Source of the DNA: Amycolatopsis arida
GTDB lineage: Bacteria > Actinomycetota > Actinomycetes > Mycobacteriales > Pseudonocardiaceae
DNA length: 64,000 nucleotides
Direction: 5' to 3'
NCBI RefSeq assembly: GCF_900115565.1
Contig: NZ_FOWW01000012.1
Coordinates: 1-64,000 of the forward strand
Under the pieces are notes generated by a model. It saw only the letters and a list, made by a program, of their open reading frames with translations. It was not told where the DNA came from and did no database searches. Positions 38,620 to 46,375 of this stretch are shown here, piece after piece; positions within the stretch are counted from its first letter, which is position 1; the number at the start of each line of letters is the position of its first letter. Both the position numbers and the translations under genes were made by a program.

Positions 38620-38970
38620 GGCCACTGCCGCGACAACCGGCGCCAGTCCACTACCGAGATCACCACCCTGGTCACCGTCCTGGCCTCGCTCGGGTTGCGC
38701 CCGCACGGCTTCGGTGTCAAAACCGGCGGGCTAACCCGGTACGGGCCGCTGCTGGCCTCAGCGGGCTCCCTGGCCTGGAGCTACCGAGCCCGCCGCAGCC
38801 CCCCGCTGCCCGGCTGCACCGCCCCCAAGAACTGCGCCGACTGCCCCCGCTACGCCGCCGCCCGCTGGCGCCGCGCTGTGCTCGCCCACCTCGCTGCCGC
38901 GCGAGATCGCGGAGCCCAAACCGCCCTGCTGGTCCACCACGGACACCCTGCCCCGGAGGAGGCTGCCTGA
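38620..38970 (+). pseudogene. TGT-like protein, C-terminal half
   Basis: The frame reads EITTLVTVLASLGLRPHGFG, VKTGGLTRYGPLLASAGSLA, WSYRARRSPPLPGCT and CADCPRYAAARWRRAVLAH. These are the last barrel helices and zinc-type Cys motif of the same TGT-like family whose N-terminal half lies at 32826-33215. Its TGA overlaps the ATG of the next gene (TGATG at 38968-38972), so translational coupling within the element is preserved. Confidence 0.55.
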
Positions 38971-39860
38971 TGGTCGACCCTGCCCGCCCGCTGCGGGTGG
39001 TGCACCCGGTCTCGGACCCGGACGCGCTGGACGCGGCCGAGGCCGAGGCGATCGTGCAGGTGGCCCGCGCCCGCGGGGAGCTGCCCACGCTCGACCCGGC
39101 CGTGTTCGACTGCTACCTCGGCCACCTGGTCCACCAGGTCGAGCCGACCAGCGAGGCCGACCCGGTGGCCATCCTGGCGTCGCTGATCTGCGCCGCCGGG
39201 GTCTACCTGGGACAGGGACCGCACGTGCGGGCAGGCGACGACCCCCACCCGCTGCTGGTGTGGCCGCTCATCATCGGCCGCACCTCCGCCGGCCGGAAAG
39301 GCACCTCGTGGTCGACCGCACGCCGGCTCATCGCCGCCGCCGACGACGAGTTCACCCGCACCAACATCAAATCCGGGCTGTCCTCCGGCGAGGGCTTGGC
39401 CCAGTGCTTCGCCCTGCCCGACAACGCTGACCCGGCCGGCGGCGAGCGGGACCTGCGGCTGATGGTGATGGAGTCCGAGTGGGCGGGGTCATGGCCAAGA
39501 TGCGCCGCGAAGGCAACTCGCTGTCAGCGATCCTGCGGGCGGCGTGGGAAGGCGGCGACCTGTCCACCCTGACCGTCACCCAGCGCGTGCTCGATCAGCT
39601 CGTCGACGCCAGCCGCATCACCCGCAGTCACCGAACCCGCCCCGGCGGCGGCCGACCCACCGAGCTCTACACCGCCCGCGCCCCCAACGACGCGAACACC
39701 GCGAACCAGCGAACAGACCCCCCGACCAGCACAAACACGGGAAGCAAAGTTCGCACCCCGCGAACTTTGCTCCACAAGAACCCGCAGGCCACCACCAAAG
39801 TTTGCAAGTTCGCAGAGTTCGCCACCCCACCAACCCCCACCCGAGGAGGAGATGCGCCAT
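38970..39860 (+). pseudogene. DUF3987-like replication/helicase protein of an integrative element, broken
   Basis: From the ATG at 38970 (GGAGGAGG upstream): AVFDCYLGHLVHQVEPTSEA, DPVAILASLICAAGVYLGQG, PLLVWPLIIGRTSAGRKGTS (Walker A-like) and NIKSGLSSGEGLAQCF. Near 39485 a missing base shifts the frame; homology resumes AKMRREGNSLSAILRAAWEG, then jumps by a deletion to the C-terminal wing (DASRITRSHRTRPGGGRPTE). The protein is normally about twice as long. It belongs to replication modules of actinomycete integrative conjugative elements. Confidence 0.6.
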
Positions 39861-39911
39861 GCCACCAACCGCTGCCACCCACAGTCACCGCATGGAGGAG
39901 CACCGCCCACG

Positions 39912-40106
39912 ATGGCAAGCCGCATCCGCAACTACCTCAGCATTGCCGAAGTCTGCGCCGAACTGGACATAGCCCGCTCGACCTTCAACGACTGGCGCAC
40001 CAAGGGACGCGCGCCCCGCTGCATCAAGCTGCCCAACGGCAGCATCCGCATCCGACGCGCCGACCTCGACGCCTGGGTCGAACAGCACTGCGAGGAGGCC
40101 GCCTGA
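39912..40106 (+). CDS. xis: Excisionase-type helix-turn-helix protein (Xis)
   Basis: It has 64 residues from the ATG at 39912: YLSIAEVCAELDIARSTFND, RIRRADLDAWVEQHCEEAA. This MerR/excisionase-like fold bends att DNA to direct excision by the integrase encoded next. Its TGA overlaps the integrase ATG by one base (40104-40108). Intact, although both neighbours are broken. Confidence 0.75.
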   Translation: MASRIRNYLSIAEVCAELDIARSTFNDWRTKGRAPRCIKLPNGSIRIRRADLDAWVEQHCEEAA

Positions 40107-40510
40107 TGTCGACGACGTTCGACGTTCGGATCTGGAAGCTCCGCGAAAAGGTTGGGCGCCGCGGTCGGAAGTCCTACACGGTGCGCTGGACGGTGGCCGG
40201 TCGTGAGTGGTCGAAGTCGTATGCGACGAAAGCGTTGGCCGAGAGTTTCCGGGCCAAGCTCGTCACCGCGCAGAAGGAGGAGGAGGCGTTCCGGGCTGTC
40301 GACGGCTTGCCGGTGAGCGCGGGCCGCGAGGTCGACGAGCGGTCCTGGTTCGCTTTCGCGCAACAGTACGTTGACATGAAGTAGCCAAGGGCTGCGGCGA
40401 AGTCCCGTTCGGGTAACGCCGACACGATGGCGACCGCGACGCTGGCCATGCTTGCAACGACGCGTGGAAAGCCCGACGACACGGTGCTTCGCAAAGCCAT
40501 GACGGGGTGA
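40106..40510 (+). pseudogene. int: Tyrosine integrase, N-terminal part, stopped by nonsense codons
   Basis: The frame runs MSTTFDVRIWKLREKVGRRG to FAFAQQYVDMK, then TAG at 40382-40384 where relatives have Trp (TGG). Homology continues beyond it (PRAAAKSRSGNADTMATATL, TTRGKPDDTVLRKAMTG) to a TGA, again at the place of a conserved Trp. The arm-binding and part of the core-binding domain are present; the catalytic domain is absent. A C-terminal part of the same family lies at 54853-55860. Confidence 0.7.
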
Positions 40511-40858
40511 GCGTCGGGGCGCAATGCGGCTCGCGGCCGTCGAGGTCGTGCTCATCCTGCTGACCATCGCCGTGACGATGGCCTGACACAGACGCCACCG
40601 CCCGCCTGGTTCGGGCCCCACCGCTGAGCCCCGTCTAGGTGGCCATTGGCTCCCCGTTGCCCGGTGCTCCCACGCTCTCGCCGAGTTCGCCTCCGACTCT
40701 GCAGCGCAGCACGACGACGAGGTCGCCTACCGCGCAATGCTCGACACGCTCAAACAAAGCCGTCGCGGGTAGGCGTCGACGCGCGCGAGCCTGTTCCGCC
40801 TCGCCTCCTGGTTCAGGGCGTCGGTCAGGTGGGGACGTAGACGGAGATCGCGGCGAAG
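40511..40858. other. Region after the broken integrase, scraps only
   Basis: A plus-strand frame ending near 40770 (LAEFASDSAAQHDDEVAYRA, LDTLKQSRRG) looks like a genuine protein tail of unknown type. No complete gene is present. Confidence 0.3.
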
Positions 40859-41190
40859 TCAGGCGGCCCAGTCGTGGAGGGTGTCGCCGAGGGGGTCGCG
40901 GTGGGCGGTTTCGGGGTCGAAGGCGACCACGCGACGACGATCCTCGATGGCGAACTGGACGCCGAAGAGGTCCTGGCCGAAACAGAACAGGTTGTCGGCC
41001 AGGCCGTGGTAGGTGTGTTTCCAGGTGTGGGCCGCGTTCCAGGTTTGGAGCTCGGGGCCGACGCCGGGGTCGCCGGCGCGGAAGATCTGGACGCCTGCGT
41101 TGCCGAGGTAGAAGCCGTTGAGCCGGGACAGCAGCCCGGCGAGTTCGGCCAGCGGCTCGCTGTCGGCGTCGAGCTCCACTGGGCGGGGCT
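40859..41190 (-). pseudogene. SMI1/KNR4-like protein, C-terminal fragment
   Basis: LAELAGLLSRLNGFYLGNAG, NAAHTWKHTYHGLADNLFCF, GQDLFGVQFAIEDRRRVVAF and DPETAHRDPLGDTLHDW resemble SMI1/KNR4-type immunity or knot proteins. The N-terminal third is lost at a junction near 41190, where sequence switches to a gene on the other strand. Confidence 0.5.
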
Positions 41191-41468
41191 GATCGTGGCG
41201 GGCCTGCAGACCAACGTCTGCGTCGAAGCCACCGTACGCGCCGGACTCGCCCACAACGTCGAGGTCGCCGTCCCAGACGACGCCGTGTCCACCGACGGTC
41301 CCGACCTCCACTACGCCGCGCTCAACTCCATGCGCGTGCTCTACACCGAAATCGGCCCCCTGGCAGGAACTTCTCGCCCCCGACGCTGCCTGGGACCGGG
41401 CCTTCACCACCCCCGACTACGGCCGCAACCCCGACTACTGGACCGAAACCACACCCGGCGCACGCTGA
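41191..41468 (+). pseudogene. Isochorismatase-like cysteine hydrolase, C-terminal fragment
   Basis: LIVAGLQTNVCVEATVRAGL carries the family's catalytic Cys, followed by NVEVAVPDDAVSTDG; a frameshift near 41365 leads to PDAAWDRAFTTPDYGRNPDY. The N-terminal half, with the catalytic Asp and Lys, is missing at the junction near 41190. Confidence 0.55.
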
Positions 41469-41634
41469 GCAGCCTCGCTCCGGTCGCGCAACCCGATGGC
41501 AGCGCTGGCGCGAACGTCAGAACGACTCGTCGCTCCACGCCCTCGCGCGGGTTCGCTATGGTGCGTCCAGCATCGTGAGCCGTGGATCGTTCGGCTGCTG
41601 ACCTGTGACTACTGAATCAGCGTGCGAGGAGACC

Positions 41635-42062
41635 ATGACGGAACCAGCAGCCGGCGATCCGGGCCAGACCGTCACCGCGGCAAGCCACGCTCACCGCCAC
41701 GTGATCACATGGTTGGACCAGATCGGCGCGCTCCGACGGACGGCCGGCAGGCGCCGGGGTTGGCAGTACGGCAGATGCGAGGACCTTCTCCTCGACAGCC
41801 TGAGCTCCAGATTCCTCGTGCTCGAACACGGCTGGTGTGCTACCTCCTCAGGGGAGGTCATCGACCCGGCCTGGGGCACCGACGGAGCCGGCTACCTCGG
41901 CATACCCCTCGCTCCTGCATTTCGGGCACGAGTCGCGCGCCGCGCAGGCTGCGCGGCCATCATCCCCACCCACGAAGCCGACCCTGGCGAATCCTCCGCG
42001 ACGGCCTCCCCACCAACGCCGTCCTGCCGATCGCGGGCATAGACCCCACACCGGCTCTCTGA
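41635..42062 (+). pseudogene. Hypothetical actinobacterial protein, frameshifted near the end
   Basis: The ATG at 41635 follows GAGGAGACC. The protein reads WQYGRCEDLLLDSLSSRFLV, EHGWCATSSGEVIDPAWGTD, GAGYLGIPLAPAFRAR, a pattern of uncharacterised actinobacterial proteins. Near 41986 one base is missing; the tail continues WRILRDGLPTNAVLPIAGID in the next frame to a stop at 42062, directly at the CRISPR leader. Confidence 0.5.
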
Positions 42063-42209
42063 TCCGCCCCAGGACGCCGGTTCGGAACCTGTAGTGCTGC
42101 CCGACACGCCGAGAGGTTCCGAACCGCCGCCATGGCGTGTTGCGACCCGCGGAACCGAGTAGGAATGCCTCCAACCACTGGCCAGACGTAGAATCCCTGG
42201 TCATCCAGG
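42061..42209 (+). promoter_or_regulatory. CRISPR leader-like element, copy A
   Basis: This 149-bp block lies immediately upstream of the first repeat and recurs at 45732-45880 with about a dozen differences. It contains a 12-bp inverted repeat, GGTTCGGAACCT (42079-42090) and AGGTTCCGAACC (42114-42125). Conservation next to two arrays fits a leader used for transcription and spacer uptake. Confidence 0.6.
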
Positions 42210-42318
42210 GCAGCGCCGGCCCTCCAGGGCCGGCGAGGATCGCAACTGGAGGGCGCCAGCCACCTGCCCAAACCCGCCAGCGCAGCACCGGCCCTCCAGG
42301 GCCGGCGAGGATCGCAAC
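42210..42318 (+). CRISPR. CRISPR mini-array A (two repeats, one spacer)
   Basis: Two 37-nt repeats (42210-42246 and 42282-42318), differing at one base, flank a 35-nt unique spacer. Each contains a CCGGCCC/GGGCCGG stem with a 4-nt loop and ends GAGGATCGCAAC, an 8-base-handle type end. What follows 42318 could be the start of a further spacer. No cas gene is in the window. Confidence 0.75.
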
Positions 42319-42479
42319 GAACACCTCGGCGCGCTGATCTGCGGGGTACGCACCGGCAGCGCTGCCGGTGAGACGCGCGGAGATCGACCAGGCGTTGTGG
42401 CTCATCATGGGGCGTGGGTGTGCTGCTCGTTGTGGTCGCATGGTCTCGTGGTGTGGTGGGTGCGGGTGGAGGTGGTGTG

Positions 42480-43751
42480 GTGGGGCGGGGAGGGCGGTCG
42501 GGGGGATTTCGCGAGGTCTTGGCGTTGGGGGAGTTTCGGGCGTTGTTCGTCGCGCAGTGGGTGACGGTGGTGGGGGACCAGCTGGCGCGGGTGGCGTTGT
42601 CGGTGTTGGTGTTCGGTCGGACGGGGTCGCCGGGGTGGGCGGCCGTGGTGTATGCGCTGACGTTTCTGCCGGACTTGGTGGGTGGGCCGGTGTTGTCGGG
42701 GTTGGCTGATCGGTTTCCGCGGCGGTCGGTGATGGTGGTCGCGGACGGGGTGCGGGCGGTGCTGGTGGGGTTGATGGCGGTGCCGGGGATGCCGCTGCCG
42801 GTGGTGGGGGTGCTGGTGGTGGGAGTACATCTGCTGAACGCGCCGTGGAACGCGGCGCGGGCGGCGCTGGTGGCGCAGGTGGTGCCGGGTCGGGGGTTGG
42901 TGGCCGGGATGGGGCTGTTGTCGATGGTGTTGCAGGGCGGGCAGGTGCTGGGGTTCGCCGGTGGGGGTGCGTTGGTGGCGTGGTTGGGACCGTCGGGGGC
43001 GCTGCTGGTGAACGCGGTCAGTTTCGTGGTCTCGGCGGTGCTGGTGGGGTGGGGGACCGGTCGACGTCCGGCGGCGTCTCGTCCCGCGGCGTCCGGCACT
43101 GCACGGCGTGGGGTGTGGTGGCGGCAGGTGCGGGCCGGGGTGGGGTTGGTGTGGTCGGACCGGCGGTTGCGGGCGTTGGTGGCGTTGGGCTGTGTGTCTG
43201 GGTTCTACGTCGCGGGGGAGGCGCTGGCCGCGCCGTATGCCGCTGAGCTCGGCGGCGGGTCGGTGGCGGTGGGGTTGTTGTTGGGCGCGTTCGCCGGCGG
43301 GAGTGTGATCGGGATGGTGGTGCTGGCCCGGGCGCCGGACGCGAACCGCGAGCGGGTGCTGGTGCCGTTGCCGATGGTGGCGTGCGCGGTGCTGCTCGGC
43401 TGCGCGGCCGACCCGAGCCTGCCGGTGACGTTGGGGATCTTTCTGGTCTCGGGAGTGGCCAGCGCGTACAACGTGGTGGCTTCCACGATGTTCGTGCAGC
43501 ACGTACCGGACGAGCGCCGCGGGCAGGCGTTCGGCTTGGCGATCACCGCGTTGCGGGTGTCCCAGGGCGCGGGGGTGGTGCTGGCCGGTGCGTCAGCCGA
43601 GTACCTCGCCCCCCACGTGGTGGTTGCCGGCGCCGGCCTGCTGGGCACGGCGGCCGCGGGCGCCGCCGGGTGGGCGTGGCACCGGGCCGCTCTCCGGCCC
43701 GCCGACCGCCCGGCTGGGTGGCGATCGGCGGCCGGTGAGGCGTCGGACTAG
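42480..43751 (+). CDS. MFS exporter
   Basis: I start at the GTG at 42480 (GGAGG 7 nt upstream), giving 423 residues; a longer start at 42414 is possible. There are twelve predicted helices. The motif A region reads LSGLADRFPRRSVMV after helix 2 and GDQLARVALSVLVFGRTG in helix 1. It resembles the EntS/macrolide-efflux branch of MFS proteins. It converges on the PTDW-repeat gene with 17 nt between stops and could export that product. Codons are strongly G-ending, unlike the C-ending GGDEF gene nearby. Confidence 0.85.
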   Translation: MGRGGRSGGFREVLALGEFRALFVAQWVTVVGDQLARVALSVLVFGRTGSPGWAAVVYALTFLPDLVGGPVLSGLADRFPRRSVMVVADGVRAVLVGLMAVPGMPLPVVGVLVVGVHLLNAPWNAARAALVAQVVPGRGLVAGMGLLSMVLQGGQVLGFAGGGALVAWLGPSGALLVNAVSFVVSAVLVGWGTGRRPAASRPAASGTARRGVWWRQVRAGVGLVWSDRRLRALVALGCVSGFYVAGEALAAPYAAELGGGSVAVGLLLGAFAGGSVIGMVVLARAPDANRERVLVPLPMVACAVLLGCAADPSLPVTLGIFLVSGVASAYNVVASTMFVQHVPDERRGQAFGLAITALRVSQGAGVVLAGASAEYLAPHVVVAGAGLLGTAAAGAAGWAWHRAALRPADRPAGWRSAAGEASD

Positions 43752-43768
43752 CCCCTGGCCGGGGCAGG

Positions 43769-44020
43769 TCAGAAGCGGGGCCCGGGCACGCGGCGCGGAT
43801 CGGTGCGACGGGCCCAGTCGGTGGGTGCGGTGCGCACCGCCCAGTCCGTGGGCAGCTCGCGCACGGCCCAGTCGGTGGGGGAGCGGCGCACGGCCCAGTC
43901 GGTGGGCGCGGTGCGGACGGCCCAGTCGGTGGGGCAGGACCGGGTCCAGTCGGTTGGCCGCTGGCCGCGGCGCCGGTTGCTGGGCAGGCCGGTCTGCAGG
44001 GCGCGGATGTTGATCGACAT
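43769..44020 (-). CDS. Small repeat protein with six PTDW units, candidate ribosomal peptide precursor
   Basis: The ATG at 44020 is preceded by CCGGAGG at ideal spacing; the product has 83 residues. The N-terminus MSINIRALQTGLPSNRRRGQ looks like a leader. Then come six units: PTDWTRSC, PTDWAVRTA, PTDWAVRRS, PTDWAVREL, PTDWAVRTA and PTDWARRTD, nine residues apart (eight for the first), followed by a short Arg/Pro tail. No domain is known to me. Invariant Pro-Thr-Asp-Trp with variable spacer dipeptides is the layout of multi-core RiPP precursors cut at Arg or at the variable pairs. An MFS exporter converges on it, a GGDEF membrane protein is divergent, and a decayed radical SAM gene lies 2 kb away. 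Function is inferred only. Confidence 0.7.
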   Translation of the reverse strand: MSINIRALQTGLPSNRRRGQRPTDWTRSCPTDWAVRTAPTDWAVRRSPTDWAVRELPTDWAVRTAPTDWARRTDPRRVPGPRF

Positions 44021-44041
44021 GGGTTGCCTCCGGTGCGGTGG

Positions 44042-44097
44042 GCACGCGGTGTGACCGGAGCCCGGTGGACCATCCGGCCTAGTGACACACCGCGTGC
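44042..44097. promoter_or_regulatory. 12-bp inverted repeat between the PTDW gene and the GGDEF gene
   Basis: GCACGCGGTGTG (44042-44053) and its exact complement CACACCGCGTGC (44086-44097), 32 nt apart, fill the divergent promoter region. A regulator could bind both arms and control both genes; an attenuator hairpin is less likely at this spacing. Confidence 0.5.
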
Positions 44098-44148
44098 GGT
44101 CGATTACGATGACGAACCTCCTGGATTCGCCGGGAGAAGGGGCTCCGC

Positions 44149-45507
44149 GTGGAATTGTCCAAGGTGCGAAGACCGGAACCCAGCTCAACCACCCCACGGT
44201 TGGGTTGCGATCCGCGACATTGGGCGATGTGGCGGTTGACCCGGCCGGCACTGGTCTACCTCGTCGCCGTCGAAGCGGCCGCCGTCGTGGCGATCGTCGC
44301 GACCGCGACCTTGGTGCCCATCACGTCCCAGGCGTTGGTGTGGTGTGGGCTGCTGGTCGCGGCGGAGGTCGTGCACCTGGAGGCCGTGCAGCGCATCGAG
44401 CGGATCCGGGAACTGGGCGCCGAGGGCCGCCCCCACATGCACCTGCAGTCGATCTGGATCTTCGCCGGCCTGCTGCTCCTCCCGCCGCCACTGGCCGTCC
44501 TGGTGATCGTGATCAGCTACACCCACTCCTGGCTACGGGTGTACCGGCGCCGCAGCCTGGTGCACCGCAAGGTGTTCTCCGCGGCCACCGTGGTGCTGGC
44601 CTGCGCCGCCGCGGGCGCGGTGCTGCACCTGAGCACCGGCCAACTCGCCCCGTTCATGCCCCACATCGACGGCCCAGCCGGCCTGGCCGGCCTGCTGCTG
44701 GCCGGCGTCGTCTACTTCGGAGTCAACTACGTGCTGGTGATCCTGATGATCATCATCACCAACCCCGACCAACCCGGCCGTCACGCCCTGGGAAACCCGT
44801 CCGACGTGCTCATCGTGCTCGCCGCCGTCGGCACCGGATGCGGCACCGCGCTGGTCGTGACCGCGCGGCCATGGTTGCTGCCCGTGTTCCTGGTCCCACC
44901 GATCGCCCTGCACCTGGGCCTGCTGCTGCCCCAGCTCCAGACCGCCGCCCGCTCCGACTCCAAGACCGGCATCCTCGCCCCCGAGTTCTGGTCCGAACTC
45001 ACCCGCCGCGAACTCGTCCGCGCCGAACGCCTCGGATCCACCGCCGGCGTACTCATGATCGACATCGACCACTTCAAGCAGATCGACGACGGCAACGGCC
45101 ACCTCGCCGGCGACGAAGTCCTGCGCGCCATCGCCACCGCCATCACCGACTCCGTCCGCAGCGGCGACTACGTCGGACGCTACGGCGGCGACGAGTTCGT
45201 CGCCCTCCTCCCCGGCGTCACCGACACCGAACTACTCACCATCGCCCGCCGCGTCAAAGCCACCATCGCCGCCCTCGAAGTCCCCGTCCCCATCCCCACC
45301 CCCGGCAAGCCACCCACCGTTACCGGCCTCACCGCCTCCATCGGCGCCGCCCTCTACCCCCACACCGCCAACGACTACACCAGCCTCCTCCACGCCGCCG
45401 ACGACGCCGCCTACACCGCCAAGAACACCGGCCGCAATCGGGTCGTCATCGCTCCCCCCTCACCCACGCACCCCCACATCCCCCTCCAGATCTCCCCCGA
45501 GTCGTAA
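44149..45507 (+). CDS. Membrane-anchored GGDEF protein (diguanylate cyclase)
   Basis: The GTG start lies behind GGGAGAAGGGG; the protein has 452 residues. Residues about 25-265 contain some seven hydrophobic helices (RPALVYLVAVEAAAVVAIVA, QSIWIFAGLLLLPPPLAVLV), and the C-terminal GGDEF domain begins near 280. The active-site loop is intact, RYGGDEFVALLP near 343-354, with the metal Asp in MIDIDHFKQIDDGNGH. It should make c-di-GMP in response to a membrane signal. No RxxD inhibitory site is evident ahead of the loop. Confidence 0.85.
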   Translation: MELSKVRRPEPSSTTPRLGCDPRHWAMWRLTRPALVYLVAVEAAAVVAIVATATLVPITSQALVWCGLLVAAEVVHLEAVQRIERIRELGAEGRPHMHLQSIWIFAGLLLLPPPLAVLVIVISYTHSWLRVYRRRSLVHRKVFSAATVVLACAAAGAVLHLSTGQLAPFMPHIDGPAGLAGLLLAGVVYFGVNYVLVILMIIITNPDQPGRHALGNPSDVLIVLAAVGTGCGTALVVTARPWLLPVFLVPPIALHLGLLLPQLQTAARSDSKTGILAPEFWSELTRRELVRAERLGSTAGVLMIDIDHFKQIDDGNGHLAGDEVLRAIATAITDSVRSGDYVGRYGGDEFVALLPGVTDTELLTIARRVKATIAALEVPVPIPTPGKPPTVTGLTASIGAALYPHTANDYTSLLHAADDAAYTAKNTGRNRVVIAPPSPTHPHIPLQISPES

Positions 45508-45731
45508 CAACCGTGCCGCACACCGACACGGTCACTGCAGCCTGAGAAATGAGAAGCCCGCCTTCGAACTCGACTACAGCCCCTCGCAGCACCCTTCAAC
45601 TGCAAGCCAAGCTCCCGACATCATCGACCGGGCGTGAACAGCGTCCGCCTCTACCAACTCGACCCAGGGACCGTCACCACCGCCACCCACCTTGCCGCTG
45701 CCTTCGTCACACCCCACCGCACTGGCTCCCT

Positions 45732-45880
45732 GATCCGACCCAGGACGCCGGTTCGGAACCTGTAGTGCTGCCCGACACGCCGAGAGGTTCCGAACCGCCG
45801 CCACGGCGTGTTGCGGCCTGCGGGACCAAGTAGGGAGGCCTCCACCCACTGGCGAGACGTAGAATCCCTGGTCATCCCGG
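45732..45880 (+). promoter_or_regulatory. CRISPR leader-like element, copy B
   Basis: Same 149-bp block as 42061-42209, including the GGTTCGGAACCT/AGGTTCCGAACC inverted repeat, directly upstream of array B. Differences cluster in the 50 bp after the inverted repeat. 45508-45731 holds no supported gene. Confidence 0.6.
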
Positions 45881-45989
45881 GCAGCGCCGGCCCTCCAGGG
45901 CCGGCGAGGATCGCAACCAGAGCCCGGCGGCGACGAGTAACGAAAAGAGCCCGCAGCACCGGCCCTCCGGGGCCGGCGAGGATCGCAAC
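45881..45989 (+). CRISPR. CRISPR mini-array B (two repeats, one spacer)
   Basis: Repeats at 45881-45917 and 45953-45989, each 37 nt, enclose a 35-nt spacer unrelated to that of array A. The first repeat matches the first of array A; the second has CCGG instead of CCAG in the loop. Immediately after 45989 a radical SAM gene relic begins. Confidence 0.75.
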
Positions 45990-46375
45990 TCCCAGCCGGA
46001 GGTCAGCGTGGCGACCAGCTACTACTCCGACGACCCGGCTCGGCACGCCGCGATCACCAAGCGGCCCGGCTATGCGCGGACGAGGGCGAAGATCGTCGAG
46101 GCGGTGCGGCGTGGCATCCCGTTGCGTGCCGGGGTGATCGACCTGGACGACGGCCAGCGCGCCGAGCAGGCCCAGGCCGAGCTTGCCGTGCTCGGGGTGA
46201 GCGAGATCGGCTGCGGCAGGTGGGCCGCGGCGTCCGGTCGGCCGGGGTGCGGCCGTGCTACCCGGACTGCAACCCGGCCTGCCAGCCGAACTGCGCCCCG
46301 CGGTGCGGCCCGATGTGCAACCCGAGATCGTGTCGGCCGAATTCCTGCTGGCCGCAGTACCGCGGCGGCCGGTGA
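45990..46375 (+). pseudogene. Radical SAM/SPASM peptide-maturase relic with Cys-Pro tail
   Basis: The frame after the repeat gives VATSYYSDDPARHAAITKRP, ARTRAKIVEAVRRGIPLRAG, VIDLDDGQRAEQAQAELAVL; after a frameshift near 46208 it resumes DRLRQVGRGVRSAGV and then CYPDCNPACQPNCAPRCGPM with six more Cys-Pro type elements to a TGA. These are the back of the barrel and the tail of actinobacterial radical SAM/SPASM proteins acting on ribosomal peptides. The CxxxCxxC cluster end and most SPASM Cys are deleted. Right after it a GTG frame (SAQLDFHPGHPRV) stops after 14 codons, probably another truncated tailoring gene. Confidence 0.55.

Noticed and set aside
40639-41121. Arg/Gly-rich 160-codon plus-strand frame
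   Set aside because: Low-complexity antisense of the SMI1-like fragment.
43803-44054. Plus-strand frame with repeated RTAQSVG units at the PTDW locus
   Set aside because: It is the complement of the PTDW gene; no ribosome site on this strand, whereas the minus-strand frame has CCGGAGG at ideal distance.
42061-45989. The leader-repeat units as copies of a small transposon (MITE) instead of CRISPR
   Set aside because: The 35-nt sequences between repeats differ completely while repeats and length are kept, which fits CRISPR better; still listed as a refutation test.
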